64,000 nucleotides of DNA, from NCBI GenBank assembly GCA_963734815.1, contig CAVTIH010000003.1:372001-436000 (forward strand). The letters run 5' to 3'. The DNA comes from Palsa-744 sp963734815 (GTDB lineage Bacteria; Actinomycetota; Thermoleophilia; Solirubrobacterales; Solirubrobacteraceae). The notes below the pieces were generated by a model. It was not told the origin of the DNA. It saw only the letters and a program-made list of their open reading frames with translations, and searched no databases. The first letter of the stretch is position 1. Every line of letters begins with the position of its first letter. Below, in pieces: positions 15,870-24,599 of the stretch. The translations under genes were made by a program, and so were the position numbers.

Positions 15870-16087
15870 CCACAAAGCGGTCTGACCCCAACCGGACCCT
15901 ATGTACACCGGCCCCCGAAAAAGCGAGAAAACCAGCCCTGCGGCAGACAGTAGCCGAGCTACGTATAAATGTCAAGCCCCAACCCTGCCCGGCGGAGGCT
16001 CTTCAGAGCCGGAGCCCCCTCCCAATCCTTCCCTCGGCGGCCGGATACAGTCATCTGGATGAACGCGCGGCGATTCGAGACGGTGCG

Positions 16088-17989
16088 ATGAGCAGCTTCC
16101 ACGGCGAGGGCCGCGGCGGGCAGGGCGGCGGCCCACCTCGCGGGCCCAAGGCGCTGCGCCCCGAGGACATCCCCGACCGGCCGGTGTCGCTGCGGCGGAT
16201 CGGGCGACTGTTCGTGCCCTACCGGGTGCGACTCGGGCTGCTGCTGGGGCTGATCGTGTTCGGCTCGATCCTCAGCGTCGCCTCGCCGTTCCTGCTGCGC
16301 GAAGCGGTCGACAAGGGCATCGTCGGGCACGACCTGCAACTGCTCACCTGGCTGGTGGCGGGCATGATCGCACTGGCGATCGTCAATGGGGTGATCGGCG
16401 TCGCGCAGACGTGGATCTCCAACCAGGTCGGCCAGCGCGTGATGCACGACCTGCGCGCCGCCGTGTACGCGCACCTGCAGCGGATGTCGCTGGCGTTCTT
16501 CACGCGCACGCGCTCGGGCGAGGTGCAAGCGCGGATCGCCTACGACATCGGGGGAATCGACGACGTCGTAACCAGCACCGCGACCTCCACGGTCTCGACG
16601 ATCGCCACCGTCACCGCGACGATCGTCGCGATGTTCGCGCTGAGCTGGCAGCTGACCGCGTTCTCGCTGATCCTGCTGCCGTTCTTCGTGTGGCTGACGC
16701 GGCGCGTGGGCAACGAGCGCCGGCGCATCCAGTCGGTGCGCCAGGGACGCCTCGCCGACATGTCCACGCTGGTGGAGGAGTCGCTGTCGGTGTCGGGCAT
16801 CCTGCTCGGCAAAACGATGGGCCGCTCGGGCGAGCTGGTCGACCGCTTCTCCTCGGAGTCCTCCGAGCTCGCCGACCTCGAGGTGCGCGCGCGGATGGCG
16901 GGGCGCTGGCGGATGGCGAGCGTGCAGATGAGCTTCGCGATCATGCCCGCCGCGGTGTACTGGTTCGCGGGCTACAGCTCCGTGCACGGTCACGCCGTGA
17001 TCTCGATCGGGACCGTCGTCGCCTTCACGACGCTGCAGACGCGCCTGCTGTTCCCGATGCAGCAACTGCTGTCTGTGGGTCTCGAAGTGCAGACCTCGCT
17101 GGCGCTGTTCGGGCGGATCTTCGAGTACCTCGACCTGCCGGTCGACATCGTCGAGCGCCCCGGCGCCGTGCCGCTCGGCGCGGGGACCGCCGGCCGGGAT
17201 GGCGCGGTGGGCCGGGGGGGCACGGTGGGCCGCGGCGGGATCGCCTGCGAGGTGCGCCTGGAGGACGTGTGGTTTCGCTACAACCCTTCCGGCCCCTGGA
17301 CGCTGCAAGAGATCGTCGCGGAGATCCCCGCGGGGACGCGCACCGCGCTGGTGGGCGAGACCGGCTCGGGCAAGACCACGCTCGCCTACCTGGTCGCGCG
17401 CCTGTACGAGCCCGAGCGCGGGCGCATCACGATCGACGGCGTCGACATTCGCGACGTGACGCTCGAGTCGCTGGCCGCCACGGTGGGGCTGGTGTCGCAG
17501 GAGACCTACCTGTTCCACTCCTCGATCCGCGAGAACCTGCGCTTCGCATGTCCACAGGCCGGCGACGAGCAGATCGAAGACGCCGCGCGCGCCGCGCAGA
17601 TCCACGAGCTGATCGTCTCGCTGCCCGACGGCTACGACACGCCCGTGGGCGAGCGTGGCTACCGCTTCTCCGGCGGGGAGAAGCAGCGGATCGCGATCGC
17701 GCGCACCGTCCTGCGCAACCCGCCGGTGCTGATCCTCGACGAGGCGACCTCCGCCCTGGACACCGAGACCGAGCGCGCGGTGCAGTTCGCGCTCGACGAG
17801 CTTTCCCGCGGGCGCACCACGATCGCGATCGCCCACCGCCTCTCCACGGTGCGCGACGCCGACCAGATCCTCGTGCTCGACGGTGGGCAGATCGTGGAGC
17901 GGGGCACGCACGAGGAGCTACTGGAGCTGGGTGGGCGCTACGCGGCGCTCACCGGCAAGGCGGCGACGGACTCCCCGGCGCTGGCGTGA
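16088..17989 (+). CDS. ABC transporter, fused permease and ATP-binding protein (exporter type)
   Basis: A 633-aa half-transporter. Residues ~45-330 are the six-helix exporter domain (LGLLLGLIVFGSILSVASPFLLREAVDKGI at its start). Residues ~385-633 are the nucleotide-binding domain: Walker A GETGSGKTTL, Q-loop LVSQETYLF, signature FSGGEKQRIAIA, Walker B VLILDEATSALD, and H-loop AIAHRLSTV. A glycine-rich linker (GRDGAVGRGGTVGRGG) joins them. It should act as a homo- or heterodimeric exporter of lipids, drugs or peptides. The frame is open further upstream, but ATG 16088 gives the normal family N-terminus. It converges on the methyltransferase with a 3-bp gap. Confidence 0.92.
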   Translation: MSSFHGEGRGGQGGGPPRGPKALRPEDIPDRPVSLRRIGRLFVPYRVRLGLLLGLIVFGSILSVASPFLLREAVDKGIVGHDLQLLTWLVAGMIALAIVNGVIGVAQTWISNQVGQRVMHDLRAAVYAHLQRMSLAFFTRTRSGEVQARIAYDIGGIDDVVTSTATSTVSTIATVTATIVAMFALSWQLTAFSLILLPFFVWLTRRVGNERRRIQSVRQGRLADMSTLVEESLSVSGILLGKTMGRSGELVDRFSSESSELADLEVRARMAGRWRMASVQMSFAIMPAAVYWFAGYSSVHGHAVISIGTVVAFTTLQTRLLFPMQQLLSVGLEVQTSLALFGRIFEYLDLPVDIVERPGAVPLGAGTAGRDGAVGRGGTVGRGGIACEVRLEDVWFRYNPSGPWTLQEIVAEIPAGTRTALVGETGSGKTTLAYLVARLYEPERGRITIDGVDIRDVTLESLAATVGLVSQETYLFHSSIRENLRFACPQAGDEQIEDAARAAQIHELIVSLPDGYDTPVGERGYRFSGGEKQRIAIARTVLRNPPVLILDEATSALDTETERAVQFALDELSRGRTTIAIAHRLSTVRDADQILVLDGGQIVERGTHEELLELGGRYAALTGKAATDSPALA

Positions 17990-17992
17990 GCG

Positions 17993-18760
17993 CTATGCGA
18001 CGGCGTCGATGTTGAGGCGGATGTAGTCCACCACCACCGGCTCCCCCAGCTCGGCGAGCACGGTGTCCATGAACTGCTCGCGCAAATCTTCGGGCAGCTG
18101 CTGGTAGTGGGGGCCGAGCACGATCTCGGAAAGGAACTCACGCGGGTGCTCGGGCTGCTGTGGCGCCGGCTGCAGCCAGCACTCGGCGCTTGCGAAGCCC
18201 GCCCCCAGCAGGCGCTCCTTGGTCGCCTCGGGACCGGCGTAGTTCCATGGCGCCCGCCACTCGCGGAAGTGCGCGACGTACGGTTCGCGCGCCAAGATCT
18301 CGTTGGCGACGCCGCGCAGCTGATCGATGTTGCCCTCTCCCCCACACTGCGCCACCAGCCGCCCGCCGGGGCGCAGCACGGCGTGCAGGCGCCGGAAGAG
18401 CGCGTCGTGGTCGAGGATCCAGTGGAAGGTGGCGGTCGAGAGGATCGCGTCCACCGGCTCCGCCACCGCGAGCTCGAGCAGGTCTGCCTCGCGCACCTCC
18501 ACGCGCTCCAAGCCATACCCCGAGCGCTCCAGCCGCTCGCGCGCGGCGGACACCATCGACGGCGAGGCGTCCACCGCGATCACCCGCCCCCGCGGCAGCC
18601 GCTCGATCAGCGCCTCCGTCACGCGCCCCGACCCACAGCCGGCGTCGATCACAGTCTCCTCGCCATCGAGCGCCAACCGGTCGAGCACGGCGCGGCCCAG
18701 CGCCTCCATCGGCGCGGAGATGCGGTCGTAGACGCCCCCGTCCCACTCGCGTACGGTCAT
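17993..18760 (-). CDS. SAM-dependent methyltransferase (trans-aconitate methyltransferase-like)
   Basis: A 255-aa class I methyltransferase. Motif I VIDAGCGSGRVTEALIERLP, acidic motif II VIAVDASPSMV, motif ILSTATFHWILDHD and the post-motif LRPGGRLVAQCGG match the Tam/biotin-synthesis-like group. The FHWI signature is typical of trans-aconitate 2-methyltransferases, but the substrate cannot be read from sequence. The ATG at 18760 has no obvious Shine-Dalgarno. TTATACAT lies close upstream on this strand, so a leaderless or short-leader transcript is possible. Confidence 0.85.
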   Translation of the reverse strand: MTVREWDGGVYDRISAPMEALGRAVLDRLALDGEETVIDAGCGSGRVTEALIERLPRGRVIAVDASPSMVSAARERLERSGYGLERVEVREADLLELAVAEPVDAILSTATFHWILDHDALFRRLHAVLRPGGRLVAQCGGEGNIDQLRGVANEILAREPYVAHFREWRAPWNYAGPEATKERLLGAGFASAECWLQPAPQQPEHPREFLSEIVLGPHYQQLPEDLREQFMDTVLAELGEPVVVDYIRLNIDAVA

Positions 18761-18826
18761 GCTTTATGTATAACGCACGTGGCCGACGCCAAGGGCGCCG
18801 TCTACCTGAAGCCGATGGGCGGCCGC

Positions 18827-19534
18827 CTATGCGTTGCCAGAAAGCTGAGGCGGCGGAGCGGGCAGTGCAGGCGGTTTAGCGCTCGACGCCGAGTCGCTTG
18901 GCGGAGGGGGCGGCTGCTGGGGGCTCGGTGCGGCGTTTTGGGGCTGATAGCCGCCTCGCTTTTCAACGGGAGGCAGCGCATCGGATCGCGGCATATGGCT
19001 ATGGTAGCGGTTGACTGGGCGACTTCTGCTCGCCGTCTGTCTCATCTGGTGGACGCTCGTAGAACTCAATCGAGGCGATCTCCTCCCGCGCGATCCAGAG
19101 CCCAGTGGTGCCTTGTGCCACGCCTGTGAACCAGTCGTTCTCAGGGTCGATCGACCATCGCTCCGAGATGAACAAGTCCTGAGCGTGCTCGGAGTAACCA
19201 GCGAGGCTCCCGTCGCCGAAGTAGCCGCCGACAACTCGACCATCCTTCAGCGTGACGCGGCCGGGCGTGTTGAAGTTCATCGGCGTCTCGCCGTCGCACA
19301 GCGTCAGCTCGGGCTGGAATGAAGCGTTCAGTCGCGAGGGGTCCCCGATGTTGCGCCGGCCGCAAACACGATCGCGTAGATGAGAGCGCTGTAGTACAGA
19401 GCGTTCAACAGCCGCTCGAACTGGGTGTCTTCGCCACGCACGGCGAACATGCGCTCGCGGAGCAGCAGCGTCACGAATCCTGGCAGTACAAATACCGCGA
19501 GGATCAGGAGCGCGGTGCCGGTCTCGGGTGTCAT
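18827..19534 (-). pseudogene. DUF6338-family membrane protein, frameshifted and internally shortened
   Basis: Three reading frames together cover parts of one DUF6338-like protein. The N-terminus at 19534-19328 (LLILAVFVLPGFVTLLLRERMF, EDTQFERLLNALYYSALIYAIVF) is the membrane anchor. The middle/C-terminal part lies in another frame at about 19350-18999 (RVTLKDGRVVGGYFGDGSLAG, QDLFISERWSIDPEN, EEIASIEFYER). A proline-rich tail in a third frame (PPVEKRGGYQPQ...) runs to 18827. The family normally has more membrane sequence between anchor and C-terminal domain, so there is also a likely deletion near 19340. The two frame changes could be real decay or sequencing errors. Function of the family is unknown. 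Confidence 0.65.
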
Positions 19535-19592
19535 CGGCTCTGCTTTTAGCAGCGCCTACGGACGCTTTGCGCGCTCGTGGCGGTCACCAGCG

Positions 19593-20555
19593 CTACTCGC
19601 CGGTGGACCCCGGATGCGGATCACTTCCCGCCGACTCGGCAAGCAGCTCCAGCAGGACGTTCGAGAGTCGCCCGCCCTGCCAAGCAATCGGGGAACGCAA
19701 GGGCGGCCCACCCTCCTCGACCGTGAGCGTGGCCCCGGGGATCGCCTGCGCGTAGCCCTCCGCCAACGCGAGCGGATGTCCGGGATCGACCTCGTCACGG
19801 GAGGCGATGACAGCGGTGGGCACGGCGATGGCAGCGAGCTCGGCGAAGTCCTCAAAGGGCCGTGAGCGAGACACGACTTCCATCGCGTCGGCGACGGCTG
19901 CGGGGTGTTCGTGCAGCGAGAGGCGCTGCGAGACGACCCGCTCCACCGTCTCACGCCACGCGAGGGGCACGGTGGAGAAGTCGTACGCCCGCACGAACGC
20001 CTCCACCCCGCCCTCGCGCAGCGCGCGGGCGAGTACGTCGCGATCGCCTTCGGATCCAGCCCGCCCGACGAGCGCCCCCTCGGGCGCGGCGCCCGTGCCG
20101 CCGGAGGCACCAAGACCCACCGCGGGGTCAAAGGCCGGCGTCACGAGCCCCAGCGCCGCCACCCGTTCTGGGCGCTCGAGCGCGAAGCGCAGCGCGGTGT
20201 GCGCCCCCATCGAGGCGCCGGCGAGCGCGGCGCGACCCACCTCCAGCGCGTCGAGTACCGCCTCCAGGTCGCGCGCCAGCCGCGCATAGCCGTACTCGGC
20301 CTCGCCCGCCGTCCCCCCGCCAGCCACGACAGCCGGGGTCGAGCGCCCGTGCCCGCGTGCGTCGTAGGCGATCACGCGGTACCCCGAGCGCTCCAGCAGG
20401 CGGGAGCCCATCACCACGTAGCGCCGAGTAGCGGTGAGCCCGTGCAGCAGCACGATCGGCGGGCGGGCGGGATCCGGTCCGACGGGATCGGACTCCTCCC
20501 CGGAGAGCGTGACCCCGTCGTCGGTGAGGACGCTCAGCTCGTCGCGTGCGGCCAT
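19593..20555 (-). CDS. Alpha/beta hydrolase lacking the usual catalytic histidine
   Basis: A 320-aa alpha/beta hydrolase. Oxyanion region VLLHGLTATRR, YDARGHGRS, nucleophile elbow AGASMGAHTAL and acid region VIASRDEVDPGH are present. At the place where a GH or SHxxP histidine normally follows, the sequence reads EGGPPLRSPIAWQGGRLS with no His. I believe this SPxAWQGG ending recurs in an actinobacterial subfamily, so loss of the histidine may be a family trait rather than damage. Substrate unknown. It lies 13 bp downstream of a second hydrolase gene, forming a likely two-gene operon. Confidence 0.82.
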   Translation of the reverse strand: MAARDELSVLTDDGVTLSGEESDPVGPDPARPPIVLLHGLTATRRYVVMGSRLLERSGYRVIAYDARGHGRSTPAVVAGGGTAGEAEYGYARLARDLEAVLDALEVGRAALAGASMGAHTALRFALERPERVAALGLVTPAFDPAVGLGASGGTGAAPEGALVGRAGSEGDRDVLARALREGGVEAFVRAYDFSTVPLAWRETVERVVSQRLSLHEHPAAVADAMEVVSRSRPFEDFAELAAIAVPTAVIASRDEVDPGHPLALAEGYAQAIPGATLTVEEGGPPLRSPIAWQGGRLSNVLLELLAESAGSDPHPGSTGE

Positions 20556-20568
20556 CGCGACGGCGTCA

Positions 20569-21372
20569 CTACACGTTGACCAGCGCGTGCTCGCACACGA
20601 GCTCGGCGGAGCGCTGCGGAAGCTCCCAGAAGAAGAGGTGGCCGACGTCGTCGAGCAGCTCCAGGCGCGCGGCGGGGATATACCCCGCGATCACGTGCGC
20701 GTTCTGGACTGGAATCAGTTCGTCCGCGGTGCCGTGCACGATCAGCGTGGGCATTTCGAGCGCCGACAACCGCGCACTTGTGTCGTGAGCGAAGATGGCC
20801 TGCATCTGGGCCATGATCACTGCCTGGGGGGCCCTTCGCTGCAGCGCAATGGCGCGGTAGGCGGCGTAGAGCTCCTCGTCGTCGACACGGCGGGGGGAGA
20901 TGCATATCTCCCAGCCGGTGCGCAGAGCGAGCTCGCGGTCGCCGGAACGCAGCGACTCGACCAGCCGCTGGCCGACGGAGGGCGACGCGAGCGCGCTGCC
21001 CTCGCCGCCGCAATAGGTGCAGCCGAGAGTGAGAGTGCGAACCCGCTGCGGATGGGCGAGGACCAGTTCCTGGGCGACCATGCCGCCCATCGAGATGCCG
21101 AGCACGTGTGCGGACTCGACCTCCAGCGCATCGAGCAGCCCGGCGGCGTCCTCGGCGAGCTCGGCGGTCGTGAAGGGCGCCTCCATGCGGCTGCTCTCAC
21201 CGACGCCGCGATGGTCGTAGGCGATCACCTCGAAGCGCTCGCGCAAGGGCTCCATGAACGGTTCGCCCCAGCTCAGCAGCGTGCCGCTCATGCCCATGAT
21301 CGCAAGCAGCGGCGGCCCCGAGCCGCCTCGCTCGTAGGAGAGCTCCACCTCGCCGACACGTGCGATGGGCAT
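20569..21372 (-). CDS. Alpha/beta hydrolase
   Basis: A 267-aa hydrolase with a complete triad: nucleophile LGISMGGMVAQEL, acid in IVHGTADELIPVQN, histidine in LDDVGHLFFWELP. The fold resembles esterases, haloperoxidase-like proteins and 3-oxoadipate enol-lactone hydrolases; no pathway gene is adjacent to choose between them. ATG 21372 is preferred to the TTG one codon upstream. It is divergent from the secreted protein at 21416 across 43 bp. Confidence 0.85.
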   Translation of the reverse strand: MPIARVGEVELSYERGGSGPPLLAIMGMSGTLLSWGEPFMEPLRERFEVIAYDHRGVGESSRMEAPFTTAELAEDAAGLLDALEVESAHVLGISMGGMVAQELVLAHPQRVRTLTLGCTYCGGEGSALASPSVGQRLVESLRSGDRELALRTGWEICISPRRVDDEELYAAYRAIALQRRAPQAVIMAQMQAIFAHDTSARLSALEMPTLIVHGTADELIPVQNAHVIAGYIPAARLELLDDVGHLFFWELPQRSAELVCEHALVNV

Positions 21373-21415
21373 CAACGCATCCTATCCGTCTGCAACTTCC
21401 CGTACGATCCGTTCG

Positions 21416-22876
21416 ATGTCTCGACTGCAAGGACTGATGCTTCTCACGCTCGCCCTGTCGGTGGGCGCGGCCCTATCCCCCACCGCTGGCGCGGCGCTGA
21501 GCGAAGCCCCGAAGCCGCCGGCCAACGACGAAGTCGCAAACGCACAAGCCATCCATGCGCTGCCGGCGAGCGTCGAAGGCACGACCGTGGGAGCCACGAC
21601 GGTGCCAGGGGAAGCGCAGTCGAGCTGTGTCCCCGGGACGGTCAGCTCGGTGTGGTACAGCCTGCACACCGGCAGCGCGGCGCAGCGGGTCGCGGTCGAA
21701 CTGGCCGCCGGGGGCAAGCTGGACGGCACGATCGACGTGTACAAGGCGGTGCGTTCGCAGCTGCAGCCGGTTGCCTGCCAGGCGACCGAAGAAGAAGGCA
21801 AGGCGTCGCTGTCGTTCAAGGCGCGTAAGAACACCGAATACGAGATCCGCGTAGCGGCGCTTGCCAGCTCCCAGCTGGCCGCCTTCACGCTCAACGTCTT
21901 CCAACCAACCCCCGCGATTGCGCCGCCCGGACCGCGGTTGCCCAGCTCCGGCGTGAGCGGCCAGGTCGATCGCATCCAGAACATCAACGCGGCCTACTCG
22001 ATCGTCATGCACGCCGGCGTGAGCTACTTGGTCAATCTCGTCAACGAGACCAAGGGCGGGTGCGTGAACGGTGCGCTGTTCGGGCCGGGGACGCACTCCT
22101 TCGAAGGCGCCTCCGCGCGCATTCGCGTGAACTGCGGCGGCTACCAGCTGTTCACGCCCGGGCAGGGCAAGGGCGGGATCTACAGCTTCGAGGTGACCCC
22201 GAACCCCGAACGCAAGGGCGAGCAGCGCTTCCACCTGCAGGTGAGCGCGGCCAACGGTGCGCAAACCACCCCGGGGGAGGAACTCGGCAACTACGGGCGC
22301 TCCAGCGGGCGCCTGGAAGGGCGCGGCGTCCAGGTGCTGCGCCTCTACCGGATGGACGTCACCAGCCACTCCAACTTGACCCTGCGGCTGAGTGCGCCGG
22401 CAAGCGCCGAATTCAACCTGCAGCTGCGCGACCAAAACGGCGGCCTCATCGCCTGCTCGTGCAACGGAAGCGGCCCGCAGAAGCTCCAGCAGCAGCTGCG
22501 CAAGGGCCACTACTACGCGGTCGTCTCTGAGCGCAACCACACCTCCGGCAACTTCACGCTCGCACGCGAGTCGCGCACGATCACTCGCGCGTTGGTCGCC
22601 TTCGGCGCCGAGCACGGCGTCGCGGGTCAGGCAGTGGAAATCAAGGTCCGCGTCGCGCCGGCGGCGGTGGGACCGGTGAAGGTGGAAGTGCAACGCTTCG
22701 ACCCCGTGTTCGGCTGGCAGTTCTACCGCACGCTCGAAGCAACGGTGAGCGAAGGCACCGCGTCGATCCCCTTCACGCCACCCTCGCCGGGCAACTGGCG
22801 GGCGAACGCCACCTACGCCGGCTCGCGGGTCTTCAGCCCAAGTGCGGTGGGATTCACCTACCTGTTCGTGGACTGA
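21416..22876 (+). CDS. Secreted protein with PPC-like beta-sandwich domains
   Basis: A 486-aa protein. The start at ATG 21416 gives a signal peptide (GLMLLTLALSVGAALSPTAGA). Residues ~30-160 look like a pre-peptidase C-terminal (PPC)-type domain: NDEVANAQAIHALPASVEGTT, VSSVWYSLHT, YEIRVAAL. Two related beta-rich regions follow (~180-370) and an Ig-like end (VKVEVQRFDPVFGWQFYRTL ... WRANATYAGSRVF). No catalytic domain is present. It is probably an extracellular binding or structural protein. A longer open frame upstream (21365) is not needed. Confidence 0.75.
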   Translation: MSRLQGLMLLTLALSVGAALSPTAGAALSEAPKPPANDEVANAQAIHALPASVEGTTVGATTVPGEAQSSCVPGTVSSVWYSLHTGSAAQRVAVELAAGGKLDGTIDVYKAVRSQLQPVACQATEEEGKASLSFKARKNTEYEIRVAALASSQLAAFTLNVFQPTPAIAPPGPRLPSSGVSGQVDRIQNINAAYSIVMHAGVSYLVNLVNETKGGCVNGALFGPGTHSFEGASARIRVNCGGYQLFTPGQGKGGIYSFEVTPNPERKGEQRFHLQVSAANGAQTTPGEELGNYGRSSGRLEGRGVQVLRLYRMDVTSHSNLTLRLSAPASAEFNLQLRDQNGGLIACSCNGSGPQKLQQQLRKGHYYAVVSERNHTSGNFTLARESRTITRALVAFGAEHGVAGQAVEIKVRVAPAAVGPVKVEVQRFDPVFGWQFYRTLEATVSEGTASIPFTPPSPGNWRANATYAGSRVFSPSAVGFTYLFVD

Positions 22877-22922
22877 GTCTAGGCAGCCGCTGGACGGCGC
22901 GATGCTGCGTCCTCGATCGCTC

Positions 22923-22937
22923 GTGTGCAGAGCACAC
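22923..22937. terminator. Possible transcription terminator hairpin
   Basis: GTGTGC and GCACAC pair perfectly around a 3-nt loop in the 135-bp gap between the converging secreted-protein and dinB genes. No U-tract follows, so termination is tentative. Confidence 0.3.
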
Positions 22938-23011
22938 TTCGCTCACTGCGTCCTTGCCTCGCTTGCCCATCGACTACCTAGACGGGCGACCGATTCACTC
23001 ACAAGACTCCT

Positions 23012-24136
23012 TTATACCGGCAGCGCGAGCTGATGCTCCGCCGGCGTGCACGCGTCGCCCCGCTCCCCCTCCCGCGCATCGGTGTCAGGGCCGTGCCCGC
23101 CGAGGCCGGCAACGCGCACGCCCAGCAGCCGCACCGGGCGCGGCGGGCAGTACTCGCGCAGGAGTCGTTGCGCAACCGAGTCGACCACCCGCGGGTCGCA
23201 GGTGGGCTCGGCGAGCGTCTGAGCGCGGGTGACCGTCGTGAAGTCGTCCAGGCGCACCTTGATCCCGATCGTGCGCCCGCTGCGCCCATGCGCGGCGAGG
23301 CTGGCGCACAGCTCGGCGGACATGCGCTCCAGCAACGCACTCAGCTGCGCGGGGTCGTGGAGGTCGTGGTCGAAGGTGCGCTCACGCGACTCCGAGACAA
23401 CCTTGCGGGCAGCGCCGACCTCGCCGTCGTGTTCGAAGCTCGCGCGGCGGCGCAGCTCGCGGCCGAGGTTGGGGCCGAAACGCTCGACCAGCACCGCCTC
23501 GGGGGCAGTGGCGAGGGCGGCGAGCGTTGTGAGGCCCAGCTGCGCCAGCCGCGCCGCGGTCTTCGGGCCGATCCCTGGCACGAGACCGGGGGGCGAGCCG
23601 CCGAAGCGCGCGCACGCCTGCTCACGGCTCAGCACCACGAAGCCGGCGGGCTTCTCCGCGTCGGAGGCGACCTTGGCGACGAGCTTGTTGGGGCCGATCC
23701 CCACCGAGCACACGATCCCGGTCACCTCGCGGATCTCGTGGACCAAACGGCGCATCGCCGCGCGCGGGGAGAGCAGCCCGCTCACGTCGAGGTAGGCCTC
23801 GTCGAGCCCCACCACCTCCACGCGCTCGACCTGCGCGCGCACGATCTCCATGACGCGTCCCGATACCTCGCGGTAGGTGGGAAAGTCGGGCGGAAGGAAC
23901 ACCGCCTCTGGGCACAGCCGCCGGGCACGCGCGGCGGGGATCGCCGAGCCGACCCCGAAGCGTCGCGCCTCATAGCTCGCGGTCGTCACCACCGCCCGCG
24001 GCCCGCTCCCCGCGACGACCACCGGCAGACCACGCAGCTCCGGCCGGCGCTGCAGCTCGATCGAGACGTAGAAGGCGTCGGCGTCGAGGTGGGCAGTGCG
24101 CAGCTGGGAGGGCTCGGGAGACTCGGCGGAGAACAC
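23012..24136 (-). CDS. dinB: DNA polymerase IV (Y-family translesion polymerase)
   Basis: A 374-aa Y-family polymerase. Catalytic acidic residues are Asp18 in HLDADAFYVSIE and Asp113-Glu114 in VGLDEAYLD. The fingers/palm motif YEARRFGV and the helix-hairpin-helix regions (VPGIGPKTAARLAQLG, SVGIGPNKLVAKVASD) are present, followed by a little-finger domain. It bypasses DNA lesions with low fidelity. The GTG start is assigned because the polymerase domain begins 12 codons later. No beta-clamp-binding motif is obvious at the C-terminus (AEHQLALPV could serve). No LexA-like box was recognised upstream. Confidence 0.93.
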   Translation of the reverse strand: MFSAESPEPSQLRTAHLDADAFYVSIELQRRPELRGLPVVVAGSGPRAVVTTASYEARRFGVGSAIPAARARRLCPEAVFLPPDFPTYREVSGRVMEIVRAQVERVEVVGLDEAYLDVSGLLSPRAAMRRLVHEIREVTGIVCSVGIGPNKLVAKVASDAEKPAGFVVLSREQACARFGGSPPGLVPGIGPKTAARLAQLGLTTLAALATAPEAVLVERFGPNLGRELRRRASFEHDGEVGAARKVVSESRERTFDHDLHDPAQLSALLERMSAELCASLAAHGRSGRTIGIKVRLDDFTTVTRAQTLAEPTCDPRVVDSVAQRLLREYCPPRPVRLLGVRVAGLGGHGPDTDAREGERGDACTPAEHQLALPV

Positions 24137-24337
24137 TCTCGGGCGAATCTAGCGCTCCTCCCGGCGGGGCGTGATGGGCTCTCGGGCCGAGAGTTTCGCA
24201 CCCCTCCGCCGAATGCGCGGCTCTGGCGAGCCCAGCCTACCCCGTGAGGGCCGAGGCGACGTCCGTGTGCTGGAAATCTTTGCCCTTGAACAGCAGCGGC
24301 TCTCCCATTGCCTTTGCCGAAATTTACGCTACTAATG

Positions 24338-24363
24338 CATGGCGCATGCTAACATACGCCATG
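24338..24363 (+). promoter_or_regulatory. Inverted-repeat operator over the vapB start
   Basis: CATGGCG (24338-24344) and CGCCATG (24357-24363) are perfect inverted repeats with a 12-bp spacer. TAACAT (24350-24355) inside the spacer could be a -10 element, which would place the transcript start at about the ATG 24366. This is the arrangement expected for an autorepressed toxin-antitoxin operon. Confidence 0.55.
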
Positions 24364-24365
24364 TA

Positions 24366-24599
24366 ATGGGTGTCCTACTCCAAGTACGCGACGTTCCCGA
24401 GGACGTGCACCACACGCTGAAGGCGCGTGCGGCCCTTGCCGGAGTCTCGCTCTCCGAGTACGTGCGTGGCGTGCTGGCGCGCACGGCGGCCAGACCCACA
24501 CCAGCCGAGCTTTCCGCGCGCATCAAGGCTCGCGGCCCCGCCGAGCTCTCCGAGCCGAGCGAGGCTATCGTCCGCTCGATTCGCGACAACGGCGAGTGA
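24366..24599 (+). CDS. vapB: VapB/FitA-type ribbon-helix-helix antitoxin
   Basis: A 77-aa protein: VLLQVRDVPEDVHHTLKARAALAGVSLSEYVRGVLAR is a ribbon-helix-helix domain of the FitA/VapB type, followed by a toxin-binding tail. ATG 24366 is chosen; an earlier ATG at 24339 would add nine residues and lies within the operator repeat. The stop overlaps the toxin start as GTGA (4 bp). It would bind the inverted repeat at its own promoter and neutralise the PIN toxin. Confidence 0.85.
   Translation: MGVLLQVRDVPEDVHHTLKARAALAGVSLSEYVRGVLARTAARPTPAELSARIKARGPAELSEPSEAIVRSIRDNGE

Larger units (their letters stand above)
15551..16087. other. 537-bp intergenic region between divergent regulator and ABC exporter genes
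   Basis: No credible gene is visible. The stretch holds the upstream regions of both divergent genes, a 20-bp hairpin-forming palindrome, an (AG)n tract and two overlapping short palindromes (listed separately). Other small hairpins occur at 15950-15962 (GTAGC/GCTAC) and around 15985. Confidence 0.6.

Noticed and set aside
15959..17911. A 650-codon minus-strand open frame opposite the ABC exporter
   Set aside because: All ABC motifs are on the plus strand; the antisense product has no domain.
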